Below are positions 1-5,760 of a DNA stretch of 6,361 bases, piece after piece. The first letter of the stretch is position 1. Each line of letters opens with the position of its first letter. A model generated the notes under the pieces. The model was not told the origin of the DNA, searched no databases, and saw nothing but the letters and a program-made list of their open reading frames with translations. The DNA is from Anaerobacillus sp. (lineage in GTDB: Bacteria > Bacillota > Bacilli > Bacillales_H > Anaerobacillaceae): NCBI GenBank assembly GCA_007120055.1, contig SKOL01000594.1, positions 1 through 6,361 of the forward strand, written 5' to 3'. A program made the translations under genes and the position numbers.

Positions 1-831
1 TGCACTCCATAATGATATTGTGTTAACTTTTTTTAATAAGCTTAAATCAGTAGCAAGATCATAATAATGATACAAGCCTTCAATATGCCTTTCACTTAAA
101 TCATAATTTAATCCATGAAAATAATTTTCCCAAAATGATTTTGCCCCCCCAAAGTCTTGTCTGATAGAGGATATCATTTCTGAGTAATTATTTTCAATAC
201 ATTTTTTCTTACTTGTCATAAAATTATCAAATAAAGTGGCAATTCGGTGATTTTCTTTTTCTAAAATATCGTTACGAACAGCTAAAACTGCAAAAGTCAT
301 TGGTAACTTCGTATGCTCATACCACATTTGACCTAAATCATAACGATGAATTTCCTCTTTTAAATTCCAAAACGTCAAGATCGCATCGTCCCCAATTAAA
401 AGGCAGGCATCATGATCTTTTAACATCTCATCGAAATCTGGTTTCATCACTTCATATTCTACATTTAAACCATAGAAAGTTTGTAATATAATTTTTAAAA
501 GATTAACAGATGTAGCTGAGCTCGATGTTAAAGCAACTTTTTTCCCATCTAGTTGTGTTAATGGCACTTTAGAGAAAAGAAAAATAGAGCCCACACTTTG
601 CGGTGATGAAACTGATAAATCGGGTAAAATTGTATACTTGTCAACATGTTCGCCGTATGAAAACGAAGATATACCCCCTACATCGATTATTCCTTTTGAC
701 ATCCCTGCATTTAACTGAGAGGGAACTTGAGGAATAAACATACAACCTAATTTATTTAAGTGATCACGATCTAAATAATAATAAAGCGGTAGCATATTCG
801 TGTATGAAATTTCTCCAACAACTAAACTCAT
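1..831 (-). CDS. mqnA: Chorismate dehydratase MqnA (3' end cut by window)
   Basis: MqnA removes water from chorismate to give 3-enolpyruvylbenzoate (3-[(1-carboxyvinyl)oxy]benzoate), the first committed step of the futalosine route to menaquinone. It is a cytosolic enzyme with a periplasmic-binding-protein-like fold. The frame is open for 277 codons from ATG 831 to the window edge, with no stop reached. Recognisable family blocks are GEISYTNMLPLYYY (6-19), PQVPSQLN (34-41), IDVGGISSFSYGEH (49-62), LPDLSVSS (69-76), VGSIFLFSK (80-88) and ALTSSSATSVNLLK (100-113), then FWENYFHGLNYDLSERH near 233-249. The SSATSVNLLK block fits MqnA better than its paralogue MqnD. Family members are about 270-290 residues, so only a few codons should be missing. 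The ATG overlaps the ubiX stop (ATGA) and has a G-rich Shine-Dalgarno (GGGGGGA) inside the ubiX end, so translation is probably coupled. Family assignment is firm; activity is inferred. Confidence 0.93.
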   Translation of the reverse strand, partial: MSLVVGEISYTNMLPLYYYLDRDHLNKLGCMFIPQVPSQLNAGMSKGIIDVGGISSFSYGEHVDKYTILPDLSVSSPQSVGSIFLFSKVPLTQLDGKKVALTSSSATSVNLLKIILQTFYGLNVEYEVMKPDFDEMLKDHDACLLIGDDAILTFWNLKEEIHRYDLGQMWYEHTKLPMTFAVLAVRNDILEKENHRIATLFDNFMTSKKKCIENNYSEMISSIRQDFGGAKSFWENYFHGLNYDLSERHIEGLYHYYDLATDLSLLKKVNTISLWSA

Positions 832-1430
832 TTTAAATCCCCCCATCGGGTAAAGAGTTGATGTTCTACACCTATATTATCTAGTACTTTTCCAACTACA
901 AAATTAATTAAATCATCCATCGTACGAGGAAGTTGATAGAAGCCTGGCATTGCTGGGATAATCTTGCCACCAATTCTTGATACTTTTAACATATTTTCAA
1001 GATGAATTTGATTTAAAGGCGTTTCTCTCGGAACTAATAAAAGTTTCCTACCTTCCTTCAACATTACATCTGCTGTTCTTTCTAATAAGTTCGAAGACGC
1101 ACCACTTGCTACACTAGATAACGTCCCCATCGAACATGGAATAATGACCATTCCTTCGTTTCGATATGAGCCACTTGCAATTGGAGCAGTGAATTCTCTT
1201 AACGTATGGTAATAAAGATTGCTATTATCCCGATCAAAAAGTTCGTTTAAAAGTCGATCACGATCACTCGTGTCATAGCCGTGCTCTTCTTTAAACACTT
1301 GCCAGCCAGCTTCGGTAATAATTAAATGAACTTTATAATCTGCTTTTAATAGTTCTTGTACGAGGCGAATTCCGTAAATCGCACCACTCGCCCCGGTAAT
1401 CCCTACGGTAAAAATTCTCTCTTTTATCAT
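828..1430 (-). CDS. ubiX: UbiX-family flavin prenyltransferase
   Basis: Members of this family join dimethylallyl phosphate to FMN to make prenylated FMN, the cofactor of UbiD-type decarboxylases. In the futalosine pathway the equivalent protein has been called MqnM. The 200-residue length is normal. The nucleotide-binding start is GITGASGAIYG (10-20). Other family blocks are PCSMGTLSSVASGASSNLLERTADV (98-122), the LLVPRETPL block (131-139), and IIPAMPGFYQLPRT (157-170) with the late tyrosine Y165. The usual S in the 'VIS' segment after strand 2 appears here as T39 (IITEAG). Start ATG 1430 overlaps the upstream ubiA stop by 4 nt, with GGAG about 10 nt upstream. No UbiD partner is visible in the window; it must be encoded elsewhere if the decarboxylation step exists. 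The neighbours argue for menaquinone synthesis rather than phenolic-acid decarboxylation, the other role reported for UbiX-like proteins. Confidence 0.93.
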   Translation of the reverse strand: MIKERIFTVGITGASGAIYGIRLVQELLKADYKVHLIITEAGWQVFKEEHGYDTSDRDRLLNELFDRDNSNLYYHTLREFTAPIASGSYRNEGMVIIPCSMGTLSSVASGASSNLLERTADVMLKEGRKLLLVPRETPLNQIHLENMLKVSRIGGKIIPAMPGFYQLPRTMDDLINFVVGKVLDNIGVEHQLFTRWGDLK

Positions 1431-2287
1431 AACATTAAATCTCCAATCGTAAATACAAGCATAACGATACTTAAAATACCATTCATCGTAAAAAATGCCA
1501 CATTTACTTTTGAAAGGTCATTCGGTTTTACTAACGAGTGTTCATAAACCATTATACCACCGGAAATGAGGACACCTATTAAGTAAATCCATCCAAGAGG
1601 TGTAACAAAGAATAAACTAACAAAAGCTATAAAACTTACAATATGAATAGCTTTTGCAATCTTAAGTGCTTTTGTAATCCCAAAATAACTAGGGATCGAA
1701 TATAGCCGTACATTTTTATCATAGTCAGCGTCTTGAGTAGCGTAAATCACATCAAAGCCCGCCGTCCATAATGCCACTCCTATAAAAAGAAGTATAGCAT
1801 CAAAAGTTAACGTACCAGTAGCACCTACCCAGCCCCCTAATGGAGCAATACCAATCGTTATCCCTAATACTAAATGACAAGCCCAAGTAAATCGCTTCGT
1901 ATAGGAATAGATAACTAAGAAAAATACAGCAATCGGTAATAAATAAACAGCTAACATATTAAGCTGATATGCTGAATAAAATAGTAACGCAAATGAGACA
2001 ATAATAAAAGCGGTTGTTTCAAACGTAGAAATTAAACCTGCTGGTATTGCACGGTCTTTCGTTCTCGGATTGGCCTTATCAATTTTGGCATCAATAACAC
2101 GATTTAAGGCCATGGCAGCGCTCCTTGCTCCTACCATAGCCAAAGTGATCCATAACCATTGTGATGCCGTTGGCCAACTACCATTGATTAATAAACTTCC
2201 TAAGACTGCACCTAAAAATGCAAATGGTAATGCGAATACAGTATGTTCAAACTTTATCATCTCTAATATTATCTTTATCTTTTTCAT
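1427..2287 (-). CDS. ubiA: UbiA-family polyprenyltransferase (likely MqnP role)
   Basis: This integral membrane enzyme transfers a polyprenyl chain from its diphosphate onto an aromatic acid. With mqnA next door, the likely acceptor is the 1,4-dihydroxy-6-naphthoate-type intermediate of the futalosine route, the role called MqnP. Family databases usually name such proteins 4-hydroxybenzoate polyprenyltransferase. The 286-residue protein is strongly hydrophobic, with about eight or nine membrane segments. The first Asp-rich motif is N62-R-V-I-D66-A-K-I-D70, followed by NPRTKDRAIPAG (73-84). The second is Y182-ATQDADYD (D186, D188, D190), preceded by D179. Both motifs bind Mg-diphosphate in the family, and all acidic residues are present. 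ATG 2287 lies 27 nt after menG, with GGAG 8 nt upstream, and the gene ends in a 4-nt overlap with ubiX. The prenyl donor is presumably heptaprenyl diphosphate made with HepS. Substrate is inferred from context; MenA is a less likely alternative because the motifs and neighbours fit the UbiA subgroup. Confidence 0.9.
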   Translation of the reverse strand: MKKIKIILEMIKFEHTVFALPFAFLGAVLGSLLINGSWPTASQWLWITLAMVGARSAAMALNRVIDAKIDKANPRTKDRAIPAGLISTFETTAFIIVSFALLFYSAYQLNMLAVYLLPIAVFFLVIYSYTKRFTWACHLVLGITIGIAPLGGWVGATGTLTFDAILLFIGVALWTAGFDVIYATQDADYDKNVRLYSIPSYFGITKALKIAKAIHIVSFIAFVSLFFVTPLGWIYLIGVLISGGIMVYEHSLVKPNDLSKVNVAFFTMNGILSIVMLVFTIGDLML

Positions 2288-2314
2288 TACAATTTCTCCA
2301 GTCTTTCTCTCTCG

Positions 2315-3010
2315 TTATTTCACTCCAAGATGCATCGCAGCAACTCCGCCTGAATACGATTTCACCTCAACATTTTTAAACCCTGCACTCTGAAACATTT
2401 CTGCTAGCTTTTCTTTATCCGGGAATGACATTGTCGATTCTTGCAACCACGAATATTCATTATAGCTTTTAGCAAACATTTTTCCAAACAGTGGCATAAC
2501 ATGTTTAAAGTAAAAATTATATAATTGCTTGAACCCTACTGCTGTTGGTTGTGACGTCTCTAAACAAACCACTTTCCCACCAGGTTTTAACACCCTATTC
2601 ATTTCTTTTAACACTTGCATATAATCAGGAACATTTCTTAAACCAAAACCAATTGTGACAAAGTCAAATTGATTATCATCAAAAGGAAGTTCCATCGCGT
2701 TCCCGTGTATTAATTCAATTTGTGGTAACGAACGAACTTTTTCCTTCCCGATTGATAGCATATTTTTACTAAAATCTAAACCATAAACTTTTCCTTCTTG
2801 TCCTACTGCTTCACCTAAAGCAATCGTCCAATCGGCTGTCCCACAACAAACGTCAAGAGCTTGATCACCTTTTTGGACGTTCATTCGTTTCATAGTATCT
2901 TTACGCCATGCAATATGGCGTTGAAAACTAATGATCGAATTCATTTTATCATATTTTTTATAAATAGTTTCAAATACTTGATGTACTCGTTCTTCCTTTG
3001 ATTGCGCCAT
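2315..3010 (-). CDS. menG: Demethylmenaquinone methyltransferase (MenG/UbiE)
   Basis: MenG performs the last step of menaquinone synthesis, C-methylation of demethylmenaquinone using S-adenosylmethionine. In B. subtilis it is also known as gerCB. The 231-residue protein has the normal length and the full class I methyltransferase core. The N-terminal block is [20 protein letters not shown] (9-28). SAM motif I is [11 protein letters not shown] (52-62), the acidic residue binding the ribose is D79 in YGLDFS, and the following blocks are [14 protein letters not shown] (103-116), [10 protein letters not shown] (121-130) and [17 protein letters not shown] (139-155). It ends with the typical [14 protein letters not shown] 3010 is 4 nt after the hepS stop, with AGAAGG inside the hepS end, so the two genes are translationally linked. 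Both menaquinone routes use this enzyme, so it does not by itself distinguish the futalosine from the classical pathway; mqnA does. Confidence 0.97.
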   Translation of the reverse strand: MAQSKEERVHQVFETIYKKYDKMNSIISFQRHIAWRKDTMKRMNVQKGDQALDVCCGTADWTIALGEAVGQEGKVYGLDFSKNMLSIGKEKVRSLPQIELIHGNAMELPFDDNQFDFVTIGFGLRNVPDYMQVLKEMNRVLKPGGKVVCLETSQPTAVGFKQLYNFYFKHVMPLFGKMFAKSYNEYSWLQESTMSFPDKEKLAEMFQSAGFKNVEVKSYSGGVAAMHLGVK

Positions 3011-3014
3011 TTTT

Positions 3015-3839
3015 TTAACCTTCTTCCGCGACTTTTTCTTTTAAAAAACCGATCTCAAGTAATAGTTGATCAACTCTTGAAATAATAAAAGAGTTGATTG
3101 TGGACGGTTGTTCACACAGTGATATCAACTTTCTTTTCGATTGATCAATATATTTATCACAAAGTTCTAAGCTATGTTTGAGACGATCATCATTTTTATA
3201 ACTAATATAGCTTGTATCATCTTCATTAACAATCGCATCGATCAATGGAACTTGGTAGCCTTTTAAAAGCATGCTTCTTTCTGCGATTAGACGTTTGAAA
3301 AAGAAAAACTCACTTACTGCTGTTTTCCAATTTTGTAATTTAAAGTGCTCTGCAATTTTTTGTATAAGAGAAGATTCAATCCTCTTAACGTCTTCAATAG
3401 ATCGTGAAATATCTTGATGATTTTTTTTGTAAAAACTCATCTTCGATTCATTGACTTCTTGAATCGAATCAGCAAGTATGCGGATCATCGTAATATCACT
3501 AATTTTTGCAAGTAAAAAGTAATAAAGACTACTATAATAATCACCAGCTAAAACCGTTAATTGCCTCTGTTTTTTACCTTTGTCCGAATCTAGATGAGAG
3601 GTAGAAACTCCTTCATGAGTATCTAGTGCAGCCTGTACTAATAAAGTAGTAATCACATAGTCATTCACACTGTCCTTACTTAGCTTCATTTCTTGAAGCA
3701 TTGTATAAAGAATATATAAACGATCATCATCTAATACGGGGTCTTCTAAAAACTTAGTAATATAAGGATGGTGGATCCTTTGATAAAATCGTTCTTTAAT
3801 CTGCTTTATCTCATCATTTAAATAGTTAATTAAAATCAT
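3015..3839 (-). CDS. hepS: Heptaprenyl diphosphate synthase component I (HepS/GerCA)
   Basis: HepS is the small, non-catalytic subunit that pairs with HepT (a polyprenyl synthase with DDxxD motifs) to make the C35 heptaprenyl diphosphate side chain of menaquinone-7. I assign it from the HEPPP_synt_1 family pattern plus position between mtrB and menG. No DDxxD pair is present, as expected for this subunit. Recognisable parts are the N-terminal helix [22 protein letters not shown], the DTHEGVS block and the [17 protein letters not shown] block. I start at ATG 3839 (274 residues), which has a GGGGGA Shine-Dalgarno directly upstream. The frame is open 20 codons further to a TTG at 3899, but that start has no ribosome site and adds a Phe/Cys-rich non-conserved stretch. 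HepS sequences vary strongly, so residue-level claims are limited. hepT, which follows menG in B. subtilis, is not in the window and may lie beyond mqnA. Confidence 0.9.
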   Translation of the reverse strand: MILINYLNDEIKQIKERFYQRIHHPYITKFLEDPVLDDDRLYILYTMLQEMKLSKDSVNDYVITTLLVQAALDTHEGVSTSHLDSDKGKKQRQLTVLAGDYYSSLYYFLLAKISDITMIRILADSIQEVNESKMSFYKKNHQDISRSIEDVKRIESSLIQKIAEHFKLQNWKTAVSEFFFFKRLIAERSMLLKGYQVPLIDAIVNEDDTSYISYKNDDRLKHSLELCDKYIDQSKRKLISLCEQPSTINSFIISRVDQLLLEIGFLKEKVAEEG

Positions 3840-3945
3840 CTTAAGTCCCCCAGAAAAAAAACAATTTTCCCCAAAATTTAATTGTGTAAAAAAAGACAAT
3901 AACAGTATAACATAACTTTAAAAGAAGCATAAGTACGATATTATC

Positions 3946-3973
3946 CTTATATTATCCTTTCTTACCATGTCAA
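3946..3973 (-). promoter_or_regulatory. Sigma-A-type promoter of the hepS-menG-ubiA-ubiX-mqnA operon
   Basis: On the minus strand a perfect -35 box TTGACA (3973-3968) is followed after 16 nt by TATAAG (3951-3946), five of six matches to the -10 consensus. The predicted start lies about 100 nt before the hepS ATG. The -35 box directly abuts the T-run of the mtrB terminator. A second candidate is an extended -10, TGTTATACT at 3912-3904, without a good -35. Confidence 0.65.
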
Positions 3974-4004
3974 AAAAATAAAAGCAGGGGCAATCCTGCT
4001 TTTA
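3972..4004 (-). terminator. Rho-independent terminator of mtrB
   Basis: The arms 3979-3988 and 3995-4004 form a perfect 10-bp stem (TAAAAGCAGG with CCTGCTTTTA) around a 6-nt loop. It is followed on the minus strand by a run of seven T (3978-3972). The mtrB stop codon (4004-4002) lies inside the upstream arm. It should separate mtrB transcripts from the hepS operon. Confidence 0.9.
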
Positions 4005-4220
4005 TTCATCGGTCTCGACCTCGCCATGACTTGTCTGAATCATTGCTTTACCGCGTATTTTTATTGCAGAAGTATGTTCAGTAAATTGAGCAATCATTAC
4101 TTCACCTTTGTCCAATTTCTCTGAGTGATGAAAACGTGTATCCGAGCCTCTAGTTAAACCGATCACATTGACGCCATTTTCTTTTGCTTTTATAACAATG
4201 AAATTATCGCTTCCAGCCAT
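4002..4220 (-). CDS. mtrB: Trp RNA-binding attenuation protein TRAP (MtrB)
   Basis: TRAP forms an 11-subunit ring that, when loaded with tryptophan, wraps (G/U)AG repeats in leader RNA. It thereby terminates transcription or blocks translation of trp genes. The 72 residues align closely with the 75-residue B. subtilis protein as I remember it, two residues shorter at the N-terminus. Conserved blocks are [11 protein letters not shown] (15-25), [11 protein letters not shown] (30-40), [17 protein letters not shown] (43-59) and IQTSHGE (61-67). The RNA-contacting residues known in B. subtilis as K37, K56 and R58 correspond to K35, K54 and R56 here, and the threonine-rich tryptophan pocket (Q45 F T E H T S) is intact. 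ATG 4220 has a strong GGGGAGGA ribosome site. Unlike the compact mtrAB pair of B. subtilis, it is 270 bp from folE with a small ORF between them. Confidence 0.97.
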   Translation of the reverse strand: MAGSDNFIVIKAKENGVNVIGLTRGSDTRFHHSEKLDKGEVMIAQFTEHTSAIKIRGKAMIQTSHGEVETDE

Positions 4221-4259
4221 TTATGATCCTCCCCAAAACGAGTTTATTTTATATCTTAA

Positions 4260-4288
4260 CTATTACTTTAGTATATGGTAATTGTCAA
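4260..4288 (-). promoter_or_regulatory. Possible mtrB promoter
   Basis: A perfect TTGACA (4288-4283) lies 63 nt upstream of the mtrB start. At 17 nt spacing the -10 would be TAATAG (4265-4260), which matches the consensus at only three positions. No better -10 sits at an acceptable distance. If it works, mtrB could be expressed apart from folE. The evidence is weak beyond the -35 box. Confidence 0.35.
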
Positions 4289-4295
4289 ACAAAAC

Positions 4296-4325
4296 TTTAC
4301 ATGATGTACATATAAATCATGTAAA
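4296..4325. repeat. AT-rich inverted repeat at the end of the 31-codon ORF
   Basis: Perfect 10-bp arms (TTTACATGAT at 4296-4305 and ATCATGTAAA at 4316-4325) flank a 10-nt spacer. The arms overlap the last codons and stop of the small ORF. On the minus strand the hairpin is followed by GTTTTGTTTG, T-rich but interrupted, so it could be a weak terminator or an mRNA-end structure. The stem is AT-rich and would be only moderately stable. Confidence 0.4.
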
Positions 4326-4392
4326 CACCGATAAGGATTAATACGATCGGAATGATCCAACTCAACAGTTGTGTTCGACTATTATTTCTCAT
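4297..4392 (-). CDS. Small single-pass membrane protein ORF, 31 residues, function unknown
   Basis: I do not recognise this gene. The ORF runs from ATG 4392 to TAA 4297. A seven-base match to the 3' end of 16S rRNA (GAGGTGA) sits with its GAGG core 7 nt before the ATG, as good as any ribosome site in the window. The product starts MRNNSRTQLLSW, a short polar and positively charged head (R2, R6). It continues as an unbroken hydrophobic stretch of Ile, Leu, Val, Tyr and Met from about residue 11 to the end, long enough for one membrane helix. The positive-inside rule predicts the N-terminus in the cytosol. It lies between folE and mtrB, 98 nt after the folE stop and 76 nt before the mtrB start, and is bracketed by AT-rich inverted repeats. 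It could be a regulatory membrane peptide or a small species-specific protein. A chance ORF is possible but less likely given the ribosome site and the coherent composition. Confidence 0.6.
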   Translation of the reverse strand: MRNNSRTQLLSWIIPIVLILIGVYMIYMYIM

Positions 4393-4431
4393 AAAATCAC
4401 CTCATACTTAAAGTAACCATTTTTCAGTATA

Positions 4432-4467
4432 AAATGTTATATTTTGAATAATTTTCATATAACATTT
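4432..4467. repeat. AT-rich inverted repeat after folE
   Basis: Perfect 11-bp arms (AAATGTTATAT at 4432-4442 and ATATAACATTT at 4457-4467) flank a 14-nt loop, 24 nt past the folE stop. In the folE transcript this would form a weak hairpin ending in a short T stretch, so partial termination is possible. No G+C core and no long U-run is present, so it is not a classic terminator. It also sits just upstream of a TATACT sequence that could serve the small ORF. Confidence 0.4.
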
Positions 4468-4490
4468 CGACGAAATTTCTAGCATTCATA

Positions 4491-5060
4491 CTACTTGCAG
4501 TTTATAAGTGATAATACTTCTGCTCTTGCTGTACTATTATTTTCAAAAGCTCCTCTTACAGCAGACGTCACTGTCGATGAACCAGGCTTTTTCACGCCTC
4601 TCATCGTCATACACATATGTTCAGCTTCAACAACAACAATCACCCCTAAAGGTTGTAGCGTCTCTACCATTGAATCAGCGATTGTCGATGTTATTCTTTC
4701 CTGTAGTTGTGGGCGTTTAGCAACAGCTTCAACAGCTCTAGCTAATTTACTTAAACCTGTCACTTTTCCCCCTTTTGGAATATAACCTACATGAGCTTTT
4801 CCGAAAAAAGGAACTAAATGGTGTTCGCACATCGAATAAAAAGGAATATCTTTCACAAGAACTAATTCCTCATGTTCTTCACTAAACACCGTAGCAAAAT
4901 GTTCTTTTGGATCTTGGTTCAAACCTTGAAATACTTCTTCATACATTTTAGCAACTCGTTTCGGAGTATCTAACAAACCTTCTCTATTTGGGTCTTCCCC
5001 GATCGCTTCTAATATCATTGTTACTGCTTGTTCAATTTTTTTATGGTCAAAATTACTCAA
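4491..5060 (-). CDS. folE: GTP cyclohydrolase I (FolE/MtrA)
   Basis: FolE converts GTP to 7,8-dihydroneopterin triphosphate, the first step of folate synthesis, as a toroid-shaped cytosolic homodecamer. The 189-residue protein matches the B. subtilis MtrA length. Conserved blocks are [24 protein letters not shown] spanning 19-42, the [17 protein letters not shown] block (69-85), [20 protein letters not shown] (99-118) and [16 protein letters not shown] (146-161). The zinc ligands are C78, H81 and C150, and the catalytic-region H148 is present. The start is TTG at 5060. GGAGG lies 9 nt upstream, no ATG exists nearby in frame, and the residue positions then match B. subtilis. In B. subtilis this gene and mtrB form a two-gene operon. 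Here a 270-bp gap with a small ORF separates them. A promoter-like sequence and two small hairpins precede it. Confidence 0.97.
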   Translation of the reverse strand: MSNFDHKKIEQAVTMILEAIGEDPNREGLLDTPKRVAKMYEEVFQGLNQDPKEHFATVFSEEHEELVLVKDIPFYSMCEHHLVPFFGKAHVGYIPKGGKVTGLSKLARAVEAVAKRPQLQERITSTIADSMVETLQPLGVIVVVEAEHMCMTMRGVKKPGSSTVTSAVRGAFENNSTARAEVLSLINCK

Positions 5061-5097
5061 AACTACTTTCCTCCAGTCAATGGCATTATTATGTAAA

Positions 5098-5115
5098 TGA
5101 AAGCGTTAGCGCTTT
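5098..5115 (+). promoter_or_regulatory. cre-like palindrome in folE leader
   Basis: TGAAAGCGTTAGCG (5098-5111) matches most positions of the CcpA binding consensus (TGWNANCGNTNWCA) but differs near its 3' end. The same bases form a 6-bp hairpin AAAGCG-TTAG-CGCTTT (5100-5115). A second, weaker hairpin (5117-5136) lies beside it. These sit between the predicted folE promoter and its ribosome site, where a roadblock operator or a leader hairpin could act. I know of no established CcpA control of folE, so this remains a sequence resemblance. Confidence 0.3.
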
Positions 5116-5145
5116 TGTAAAAGCTTGTAGCTTTACTTGTTAAAA

Positions 5146-5175
5146 ATCATAGCATAGCAAACATTACCAAAGCAA
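5146..5175 (-). promoter_or_regulatory. Predicted folE promoter
   Basis: On the minus strand TTGCTT (5175-5170) is followed after 18 nt by TATGAT (5151-5146). The preceding TGC gives an extended -10 (TGCTATGAT). A start near 5139 would give a leader of about 80 nt before the TTG start. The strong hbs terminator upstream implies folE needs its own promoter, which supports the call. Confidence 0.5.
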
Positions 5176-5218
5176 ATCTTAAACCTGCAAGTAATTCGAC
5201 GACCATGTCTTTTTTCAT
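5147..5218 (-). other. Doubtful 23-codon ORF beginning at the end of repeat copy 1
   Basis: ATG 5218 to TGA 5147 encodes 23 residues (MKKDMVVELLAGLRF and a hydrophobic tail ending FAML). AAGG lies 6 nt upstream as a minimal ribosome site. The ATG and the AGG belong to the part of the repeat element shared with copy 2, where the same ATG opens a frame of only nine codons. The predicted folE promoter overlaps its 3' half. I list it as a possibility; chance is quite likely. Confidence 0.2.
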
Positions 5219-5266
5219 ACAAAACCTTAATGACGGCATTTCGTCACCATCTAATATGGAAAAGGC
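5213..5266 (-). repeat. Repeat element copy 1, RNA-hairpin-like, upstream of folE
   Basis: Positions 5213-5247 match 6002-6036 at 32 of 35 bases, and the flanks outside are unrelated. The core folds as a hairpin (TGACGG / TCGTCA around CATT on the plus strand, 5231-5246). An outer helix pairs 5224-5228 with 5262-5266 (GCCTT with AAGGT on the minus strand, one G-U pair). A further small stem, CCAT / ATGG at 5247-5259, fits between. The conserved end reads AGGTTTTGTATGAAA on the minus strand. I do not recognise it as a named riboswitch or leader family. Confidence 0.6.
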
Positions 5267-5428
5267 GGATGATTTCCTTCTCTTCGCTGTGAAGCAACTG
5301 ACCTCAATCACACCATGAGGTACACCTTAGAATTTGCTTCAATCAGCTTTGCGACGAGGAAGCCCGCTACGAAGCGTTACTAGCAGACGCAGGAGTATCG
5401 TTCACGAAAACATTCGACTTTTTTTATA
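5267..5428. other. GC-richer non-coding stretch with a long imperfect inverted repeat
   Basis: This block between the hbs terminator and repeat copy 1 has no convincing gene on either strand. Bases 5341-5400 contain 33 G+C of 60, against 14 of 60 at 5881-5940 in the neighbouring gap. It contains nested arms: TGAAGCAA (5290-5297) with TTGCTTCA (5334-5341), ACCTCA (5301-5306) with TGAGGT (5316-5321), GCTG (5286-5289) with CAGC (5344-5347), and a small hairpin CGCT-ACGA-AGCG (5365-5376). It could be a structured RNA, a dispersed intergenic repeat or remnant DNA. No clear promoter precedes it on the minus strand. Confidence 0.4.
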
Positions 5429-5466
5429 CAAAAAAAAGAAGAGGCGTTTAAAAACGACTCTTCTTG
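5429..5466 (-). terminator. Rho-independent terminator of hbs
   Basis: An 8-bp stem (AAGAAGAG at 5436-5443 with CTCTTCTT at 5458-5465) continues after one mismatch into a 4-bp inner stem (5445-5448 with 5453-5456) closed by a TAAA loop. On the minus strand a run of eight T follows. It begins 18 nt past the hbs stop codon, the expected place. Confidence 0.88.
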
Positions 5467-5483
5467 CCCTCATATGTATAAAA

Positions 5484-5756
5484 TTACTTTACAGCATCCT
5501 TAAGGGCTTTACCTGGTTTAAACGCTGGAACTTTACTAGCAGCGATTTCGATTTCATCACCTGTTTGAGGGTTACGACCTTTACGAGCAGCACGCTCACG
5601 CACCTCGAAGTTTCCGAATCCGATTAATTGTACTTTATCCCCACTTTGAAGAGAGTCAGTAATAGCTTCAAATACAGCATCAACCGCACTAGTAGCATCT
5701 TTCTTAGAAAGACTTGACTTCTCAGCTACTGCATTAATTAGTTCTGTTTTATTCAT
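5484..5756 (-). CDS. hbs: HU family DNA-binding protein (HBsu)
   Basis: HU is the abundant nucleoid protein that binds and bends DNA as a dimer without sequence preference. The 90-residue product has the complete family pattern. It opens with the helical body [20 protein letters not shown] (1-20), followed by [19 protein letters not shown] (42-60). The beta-arm tip RNPQTG (61-66) carries the intercalating proline P63, and the C-terminal block is [15 protein letters not shown] (76-90). It is nearly identical in layout to B. subtilis HBsu (92 residues). I chose ATG 5756. An upstream in-frame GTG at 5765 lies inside the ribosome binding site (AGGAGGTGA, a nine-base match to the 16S rRNA tail) and would add residues not seen in the family. 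The gene has its own terminator and one or two promoters, so it is probably a single-gene unit with very high expression. Confidence 0.97.
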   Translation of the reverse strand: MNKTELINAVAEKSSLSKKDATSAVDAVFEAITDSLQSGDKVQLIGFGNFEVRERAARKGRNPQTGDEIEIAASKVPAFKPGKALKDAVK

Positions 5757-5760
5757 GAAA

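Noticed and set aside
144..150. Run of seven C in mqnA, possible frameshift site
   Set aside because: The frame stays open and family-like on both sides (RQDFGGAKSFWENYF), so no frameshift is indicated.
3840..3899. Upstream TTG start adding 20 residues to hepS
   Set aside because: No ribosome site precedes TTG 3899, the added residues are unlike the family, and ATG 3839 has a G-rich Shine-Dalgarno.
4221..4490. TRAP-binding (G/U)AG repeat array controlling mtrB or folE
   Set aside because: No run of closely spaced GAG/UAG triplets is present on the minus strand in this gap.
4495..4785. Plus-strand ORFs opposite folE, and similar ones at 300-491, 1356-1547, 2070-2393 and 5334-5627
   Set aside because: They lie antisense to confident genes or across the hbs terminator, show no protein-like pattern, and lack good ribosome sites.
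5061..5428. Tetrahydrofolate riboswitch or T-box before folE
   Set aside because: I found neither the conserved THF riboswitch core nor a T-box antiterminator sequence, and no terminator directly before folE.
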